A stretch of DNA of 64,000 nt from Lutibaculum sp963816555 (GTDB lineage Bacteria > Pseudomonadota > Alphaproteobacteria > Rhizobiales > Tepidamorphaceae). The notes under the pieces are model-generated. The model saw nothing but the letters and a program-made list of their open reading frames with translations, did not search any database and had not been told where the DNA came from. The stretch spans positions 62,001 to 126,000 of the forward strand of contig CAWFLD010000010.1 of the NCBI GenBank assembly GCA_963816555.1, read 5' to 3'. Of the stretch, positions 59,633 through 64,000 are shown one piece after another. Within the stretch, counting starts at the first letter, position 1. Each line of letters starts with the position of its first letter. Both the position numbers and the translations under genes were made by a program.

Positions 59633-60885
59633 AAGTGCAATGCCTTCAGAATTCGGTGCTCCAGCCTGCGATCTTGCGCCTTCGCTTGATGGCTTTCTTG
59701 TCATCGACGGCGCGGACGAGGTTGAGGGCGAAGTGGCGGACGACGGCCATGTTGACGGCACCATGGCCCTTGCGGAGCCTGGACTGGTCGTCCTTGAAGA
59801 TGACGTCGAGTGTCCAGTGCAGGCTGTTTTCGATGGCCCAGTGGCCGCGCACGGCCTGGCCGGCGCATTCGGCGGTCAGGGGTCTGGAGGAGATGTAGTA
59901 GCGCGTCTCGAAGCGGCTTCTGTCACGGAGCTGGGTGCGCGAGGCGACGCGGATCAGGCAGGCGATTGCGGGGAGACGAAACTCCCCGGGGAAACGCCGG
60001 TCGCCGGAGAGCCAGGCGACGTCGTGGGCGACCGTGACGGATCGTTCCTCGATCCGGCCGTGACCCTTGTCGACATCGACATGAACCTCAAGGCTTCCCT
60101 CCGCGGCGTCATCAAAGAAGCAGGCGATGTCGGTGCGCAGCGTCGGCTGGTTCGCCTTGACCGCCAGCAGATAGTCGGCCCCCGCTTCCAGGATCGCGCC
60201 GGCGACGGCCGGATTGGTCGCCACGGCGTCGATCGTGACGAGGGCGCCATCGAGCCCGCCGCCGTCGGCAAGGCGCTCGACGAGAGCCGGGATGGCGACC
60301 ACCTCGGCGGATTTCTCCGCCACCGCCTCCTGGCCGAGCACCAGGCGGCTGGTGGTGGCGAAGGCGGAGACGAGATGGAGCGCTGCCTTGCCCGCCTTGC
60401 GATCATGGCTGCGCCGGGACGTCTTGCCGTCGATGGCGACAAGGTCCGGACGGTCCGGCCAGGTTTCGCGCACCCAGGCGGTGAAGGCTTCCTGGAACAG
60501 CGCCGGATCGATCCGGTTCATCATGATCGTCAGCCAGCGCTCGCCGGGAACGCCGTGCTCGTAAGGCAGGTAGCGTCGCAGGAAGTCGAGCCGCTCCTCG
60601 CCCCAGGCGGCGATCATCTCGTAGTCGTCGCAGTCGCAGATCGTGCCGCAGACAACCAGGAACAGGATCTCGTCGAGCCTGTACGCCACCCGCCACGGCT
60701 CGCGCGGATCCTCGATCTGTCCGAGGTGATCGAGAAGCACCCTCAGGCGCGACTTGGATGGCTCCAGCTCTGCCAGCTCAACGACGATATGCGCGCTCAT
60801 GACGGCCTCCGAATCGGGTCCGTCAACAGAATCAGCCTCCAGGCAACAGCGAAAGCCCGTTAACCCGAGTTCGGAGCCGTGCGAG
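59633..60885 (-). mobile_element. ISAs1-family insertion sequence 1 (approximate ends)
   Basis: An element containing the minus-strand transposase at 59646-60800. By analogy with the neighbouring element its ends should lie about 13 bases beyond the stop and 80 bases before the start. Candidate ends (GTGCAATGCCTTCAG on the left; weakly related sequence near 60866-60885 on the right) match poorly and no target duplication was found. The element may be decayed or damaged at one end. Confidence 0.5.
59646..60800 (-). CDS. ISAs1-family transposase 1
   Basis: A 384-residue DDE transposase. The first Asp is in DLVAIDGKTSRRSHDRK, the second in LVTIDAVATNPAVAGAI, and the Glu is in HWAIENSLHWTLDVIFKDD. 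The N-terminal associated domain (LLDHLGQIEDPREPWRVAYR) is complete. It is related to transposase 2 (VLGQEAVAEKSAEV in this protein, VLGQEAVAEKSNEI in the other), but the two are clearly different elements. The protein appears intact and runs in the same direction as acpXL. Confidence 0.93.
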   Translation of the reverse strand: MSAHIVVELAELEPSKSRLRVLLDHLGQIEDPREPWRVAYRLDEILFLVVCGTICDCDDYEMIAAWGEERLDFLRRYLPYEHGVPGERWLTIMMNRIDPALFQEAFTAWVRETWPDRPDLVAIDGKTSRRSHDRKAGKAALHLVSAFATTSRLVLGQEAVAEKSAEVVAIPALVERLADGGGLDGALVTIDAVATNPAVAGAILEAGADYLLAVKANQPTLRTDIACFFDDAAEGSLEVHVDVDKGHGRIEERSVTVAHDVAWLSGDRRFPGEFRLPAIACLIRVASRTQLRDRSRFETRYYISSRPLTAECAGQAVRGHWAIENSLHWTLDVIFKDDQSRLRKGHGAVNMAVVRHFALNLVRAVDDKKAIKRRRKIAGWSTEF

Positions 60886-60890
60886 AGGAG

Positions 60891-62132
60891 CAGGGCAATC
60901 GCTTCAGGTTAACGCGCGTGCATCGGAGTGTGGCTTATGATTCCTGGAGGGCTCCCATGATTTGGAGCCTGCCATGCCCGCCGCACCGTTCTCCCGCTCG
61001 CTTCTGGACCATTTCTCGGCGCTGAAGGACCCGCGCCAGTCGTGGAGGGTCGTCTACCCGTTTCGGGAGATCCTGCTTCTGACGTTGTGCGGGACGATCG
61101 CGGGCATGGAGGATTTCGTCGAGATCGGCGCCTGGGGCAATCTGCGGCTGCCCTTCCTGCGCCGGTTCCTGCCCTTTGAGCGGGGCATTCCCTCGCACGA
61201 TACGCTCAACGACGTCCTTAATGCCGTGGATCCCGAGCTGTTCAAGACGTGCTTCCTGCGCTGGGTGGAGACGCTTCGGGACGACGAGGCCGAGGTCATC
61301 GCCATCGACGGCAAGACTTCGCGGCGCACCCATGCGCGCGGCGCCGGCCGAGAGCCCCTGCATCTCGTCTCCGCCTGGGCGACGCGTCAGCGCCTCGTCC
61401 TCGGGCAGGAAGCGGTCGCCGAGAAGTCCAACGAGATCAACGCCATCCCGCTTCTCCTGGAACGGCTCGAGCTCACCGGCGCCCTCGTCACCATCGATGC
61501 CATCGGAACCCAGGCCGAGATTGCGAAGACGATCGTGCGGCGCGGCGGCGACTACCTGCTTGCGCTCAAGGCCAACCGGCCAGCCACCCACGCCGACGTC
61601 GTGGCCTTCTTCGACGAGCCGCCGCCGGAGATCACCATGGACACGCACGTCACGGCGGACGGCGACCACGGCCGCATCGAGGAGCGGCGCCACAGCGTCT
61701 GCCACGAGGTCGACTGGCTCCGCTCTGACCGACGCTATCCCGACGAGCCGGGCTTCCCCCACCTCGCGGCGATCGCAATGGTCGAGCGCCGCGCCGAACA
61801 GGCCGGCAAGCTGCGGGTCGAACGCCGCTACTATCTCTCCTCCGCCCTGCTCGACGCCAGGACCTTCGCCGCCGCCGTGCGCGCTCACTGGGGCATCGAA
61901 AACCGGCTGCACTGGGTCCTCGACGTCGTCTTCCACGACGATCTGGCCCGCCTCAGGACCGGCCACGGGCCGCAAAACATGGCCATCGTCAAGCACATGG
62001 CCATGAACATGATCCGCCACCCGAAGGACAAGCACTCCCTCAAGGTCCGCAAAAAGGTCGCCGCCATCGACGAGAACTACATGGAAGCCCTCGTCAGACA
62101 GGCACCGCCGTTAACCTGAGGCGATTCCCCTG
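60891..62132 (+). mobile_element. ISAs1-family insertion sequence 2, complete
   Basis: A 1242-base element with terminal inverted repeats: left CAGGGCAATCGCTTCAGGTT (from 60891) and right, on the other strand, CAGGGGAATCGCCTCAGGTT (from 62132), matching at 22 of 24 bases when extended. A 9-base repeat CGAGAGGAG flanks it at 60882-60890 and 62134-62142, with one extra T on the right; ISAs1 elements often make 8-10-base duplications. It landed just beside element 1. The recent appearance suggests current mobility. Confidence 0.85.
60974..62119 (+). CDS. ISAs1-family transposase 2
   Basis: A 381-residue DDE transposase that appears intact. The Asp residues are in EVIAIDGKTSRRTHARG and LVTIDAIGTQAEIAKTI, and the Glu is in AHWGIENRLHWVLDVVFHDD. 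ATG 60974 is chosen because GGAG lies 6 bases upstream; a TTG at 60962 would add 4 residues. The stop is 13 bases from the right end of the element. Confidence 0.94.
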   Translation: MPAAPFSRSLLDHFSALKDPRQSWRVVYPFREILLLTLCGTIAGMEDFVEIGAWGNLRLPFLRRFLPFERGIPSHDTLNDVLNAVDPELFKTCFLRWVETLRDDEAEVIAIDGKTSRRTHARGAGREPLHLVSAWATRQRLVLGQEAVAEKSNEINAIPLLLERLELTGALVTIDAIGTQAEIAKTIVRRGGDYLLALKANRPATHADVVAFFDEPPPEITMDTHVTADGDHGRIEERRHSVCHEVDWLRSDRRYPDEPGFPHLAAIAMVERRAEQAGKLRVERRYYLSSALLDARTFAAAVRAHWGIENRLHWVLDVVFHDDLARLRTGHGPQNMAIVKHMAMNMIRHPKDKHSLKVRKKVAAIDENYMEALVRQAPPLT

Positions 62133-62241
62133 TCGAGAGGAGAGAGGCCGCTTGCGTGCCGCCGCGGGGGACGTTATATCGACCGAACTCCGCGCCGGGC
62201 AGCCGCCCGGCCGGGGCCGCTTCCCCAACCCGTGCGGGCCG

Positions 62242-62270
62242 TTGACATCGCCGCGAGGGTGTGGTGCTAA
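62242..62270 (+). promoter_or_regulatory. Sigma-70 promoter of tRNA-Val
   Basis: TTGACA (62242-62247), 17 bases, TGCTAA (62265-62270), about 46 bases before the tRNA. The -35 box is a perfect consensus. The IS element ends 109 bases upstream, so this promoter is intact. Confidence 0.75.
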
Positions 62271-62316
62271 GCGGAAGCGTCGCACCGGCGATCCGCATGC
62301 CGGCGCAGACGGGCAA

Positions 62317-62391
62317 GGGCGTATAGCTCAGCGGGAGAGCGCCTCGTTGACATCGAGGAGGTCCGTGGTTCAATCCCACGTACGCCCACCA
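62317..62391 (+). tRNA. tRNA-Val (anticodon GAC)
   Basis: A full cloverleaf: acceptor GGGCGTA with TACGCCC, D arm AGCTCAGCGGGAGAGC, anticodon arm CCTCG-TTGACAT-CGAGG giving GAC, T arm CGTGG-TTCAATC-CCACG, and an encoded 3' CCA (62389-62391). No variable-arm oddity. GAC reads GUC and GUU valine codons. Confidence 0.97.
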
Positions 62392-62458
62392 TCTTTCCCC
62401 ATACTTTTGCACAGGACGTCCACAGGCGGCTCGCGCCGCCCGCGGATCCCGTCCGATT

Positions 62459-64000
62459 TCACGCCTCGTAGCTGACCCGGCCGTCGCAGATCGTGACGAT
62501 CGGGCGCACCTCGTGCAGGCGCGCGACGTCGGTGGCCTCGACGTCGCCGGAGAGCACGACCACGTCGGCGAGGTAGCCGGCCTTCAGCATGCCCTTGCGG
62601 TCCTCCATGAACTCGACCCAGGCGCTGTCGCGCGTGTAGGCGACGAGCGCTTCCTGCAGCGTCGGGCGATGGTCGGGCAGGCCCGCCTTCCACGGCTTGC
62701 GGTTCAGCGCCTCGCGGATCGAGCCCATGGGGTCGATCGGCGAGACCGGCCAGTCGGTGGCGAAGACGAGCCGGGCGCCGCCCTCCTTCAGCGTCTTCCA
62801 GGCATAGGCGTAGGGCCACCGCGCCTCGCCGATGCGCGAGACGGTCGGCTGCAGCGGCAGGCCGGCCGAGCCCGGCGGGTGCACCGGCTGCACCGAGGCG
62901 ACGACGCCGAGCCGGCCGAAGCGGTCGACGTCGTCGGGATGGACGACCTCGATGTGCTCGATGCGGTGGCGCGAATCGCGGGCGCCGTTGGCCCGGCGGG
63001 CCGCCTCGTAGCCGTCGAGCACCAGGCGCACGGCCCCGTCGCCGATCGCGTGCACCGCGATCTGCAGGCCGCGCCTGTCCGCGTCGGTCGCGAGGCCGGC
63101 GAAATGCTCGGGCGAGAACAGCGGCTCGCCCCGCCAGTCCGGCCGGTCGGCATAGGGCTCGATCATGACGGCGGTCCACGAATCGAGCACGCCGTCGACG
63201 AAGACCTTCACGAAGTCCGAGCGCAGCATGTCGCCGGAGAAGCGCGCGCGCCATTCGACCGCCTTCTCCAGCGCCTCCATCGGCGTGAAGTTCTTCATGT
63301 GCAGCGGCACGCGCACGCGCGCCTTGAGCTCGCCGCGGCGCTGCAGCTCGTCCAGCAGCTCGAGCAGGTAGAGGTTGCCGTCCATGTTCTGGATCGAGGT
63401 GATGCCGTGGCGGGCGCAGTAGTCGAGCCCCTGCCGCAGCACCTCGAGGTCGTGCTCGCGCTCCGCCTCGCTCGGCGCGGGATCGGGCTCGCCGCCGGTG
63501 TCGAGGCCGAGGCGCTCGCGCCCGCCGGTCTCGCTCAGCCGGGCGACGGGGATGATCGCCGGCGGCTCGCGCAGCTCGCCCCCGGCCAGGCCGTCCTCGC
63601 CCATGACGATCTCGCTGCCCACCCCGACGTCGCGGCCCTCGAGGATGCCGGCCGCCTTCAGGGCCGCCGTGTTGGCCCAGGCGGTGTGGTGGTCGGGGGC
63701 GTACATCACGAACGCCCGGTCGGGCAGGATGCGGTCGAGATGGCGGCGGGTCACCGGCTCGTCGTCGCCGAGGATCGTGTAGTCGGCCGACTGGCCGATC
63801 AGCAGGCGCTGGTCGGGGTGCGCCTCGGCATATTCGCTGACCGCCCGCTCCAGCGCCTCGAAGCCGTGCACGCCGTGGAGGTGCAGGTGCGGCAGCTCGG
63901 CGGCGCCGGTGAAGAGGTGCATGTGGGCTTCGTTGAAGCCCGGCAGGACGGTGCCGCCGGCCGCGTCGATCGTGCGCGTCGCCGGGCCCGCCAGCGCGGC
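62459..64000 (-). CDS. Amidohydrolase family protein (YtcJ-like), 5' end outside window
   Basis: A metal-dependent amidohydrolase open to the window edge, 513 residues here. The metal-site motif reads FNEAHMHL, in place of the usual GFxDxHxH (here N-E-A-H-M-H). Further signatures are DHHTAWANTAALKAAGILEG, HGITSIQNMDGNLYLLELLD, LQIAVHAIGDGAVRLVLDGY, HRIEHIEVVHPDDVDRFGRL and VFATDWPVSPIDPMGSIREA, all normal for the YtcJ-like exoenzyme-regulation/N-substituted formamide deformylase group. The substrate is unknown. Confidence 0.86.
   Translation of the reverse strand, partial: AALAGPATRTIDAAGGTVLPGFNEAHMHLFTGAAELPHLHLHGVHGFEALERAVSEYAEAHPDQRLLIGQSADYTILGDDEPVTRRHLDRILPDRAFVMYAPDHHTAWANTAALKAAGILEGRDVGVGSEIVMGEDGLAGGELREPPAIIPVARLSETGGRERLGLDTGGEPDPAPSEAEREHDLEVLRQGLDYCARHGITSIQNMDGNLYLLELLDELQRRGELKARVRVPLHMKNFTPMEALEKAVEWRARFSGDMLRSDFVKVFVDGVLDSWTAVMIEPYADRPDWRGEPLFSPEHFAGLATDADRRGLQIAVHAIGDGAVRLVLDGYEAARRANGARDSRHRIEHIEVVHPDDVDRFGRLGVVASVQPVHPPGSAGLPLQPTVSRIGEARWPYAYAWKTLKEGGARLVFATDWPVSPIDPMGSIREALNRKPWKAGLPDHRPTLQEALVAYTRDSAWVEFMEDRKGMLKAGYLADVVVLSGDVEATDVARLHEVRPIVTICDGRVSYEA

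Noticed and set aside
59630..60885. Exact terminal repeats and target duplication for ISAs1 element 1
   Set aside because: Candidate ends match at only about half of the positions and the flanks show no direct repeat, so the boundaries are left approximate.
62317..62391. tRNA-Val as an integration site for a genomic island
   Set aside because: No integrase gene and no repeated copy of the tRNA 3' end were seen within the window.

Overview
The window is a very GC-rich stretch of a bacterial chromosome, almost certainly from an alphaproteobacterium of the order Hyphomicrobiales (Rhizobiales). The markers are a CpdR response regulator, a lipid A very-long-chain fatty acid cluster (acpXL to lpxXL type), a DUF1236 protein, a suhB/MmgR-type small RNA and a CtrA-type site in front of motAB. 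The sequence does not fix the genus.

Layout. 1-4.7 kb: the end of a glucan biosynthesis protein (OpgG), a gamma-glutamyltransferase, and a class III aminotransferase overlapping a beta-keto acid cleavage enzyme. 4.8-7.5 kb: a DUF1007 protein, a type II haloacid dehalogenase, a lipoprotein and a PuuD-like amidotransferase. 7.8-13.8 kb: a TRAP transport region with one binding protein and two divergent permease pairs. 13.8-24.8 kb: an SDR, a DUF3008 protein, an acyl-CoA dehydrogenase, agmatine deiminase, a VanZ-like protein, an MFS transporter, TadG, N-carbamoylputrescine amidase and a one-chain indolepyruvate ferredoxin oxidoreductase. 24.9-36.5 kb: an unknown membrane protein, ferrochelatase, a DUF459 protein, a lytic transglycosylase, divergent galE and galU, an outer-membrane barrel, motAB and an MBL-fold hydrolase. 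36.6-42.7 kb: gltD and gltB. 43.4-46 kb: a bufferin (MNIO-modified metallophore) operon, bufA-bufB-bufC-doxX. 46-52.6 kb: threonine aldolase, small proteins, Hsp20, a His-rich secreted protein, a lipase-like hydrolase, a HisN/SuhB-type phosphatase, the small RNA, N-formylglutamate amidohydrolase and cpdR. 52.6-59.5 kb: hemolysin III and the lipid A C28 cluster, all on the minus strand. 59.6-62.1 kb: two ISAs1-family elements. 62.3 kb: tRNA-Val(GAC). The window ends inside an amidohydrolase gene.

Systems. The bufferin operon encodes a secreted Cys-rich peptide, its MNIO modifying enzyme, a DUF2063 partner and a DoxX membrane protein, which points to copper or other thiophilic-metal sequestration. 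The lipid A cluster holds AcpXL, a dehydratase, two ketosynthases (one without an active-site Cys), a ketoreductase, an enoyl-reductase-like dehydrogenase and the acyltransferase, so it covers every step from elongation to transfer. Agmatine deiminase and N-carbamoylputrescine amidase together make putrescine. GltBD assimilates ammonium.

Quality note. Eight genes are split by a total of eleven single-base indels while the flanking protein sequence stays conserved. Ten fit one extra G or C and one fits a missing base. I read most of these as sequence errors, and annotate the genes across the breaks.
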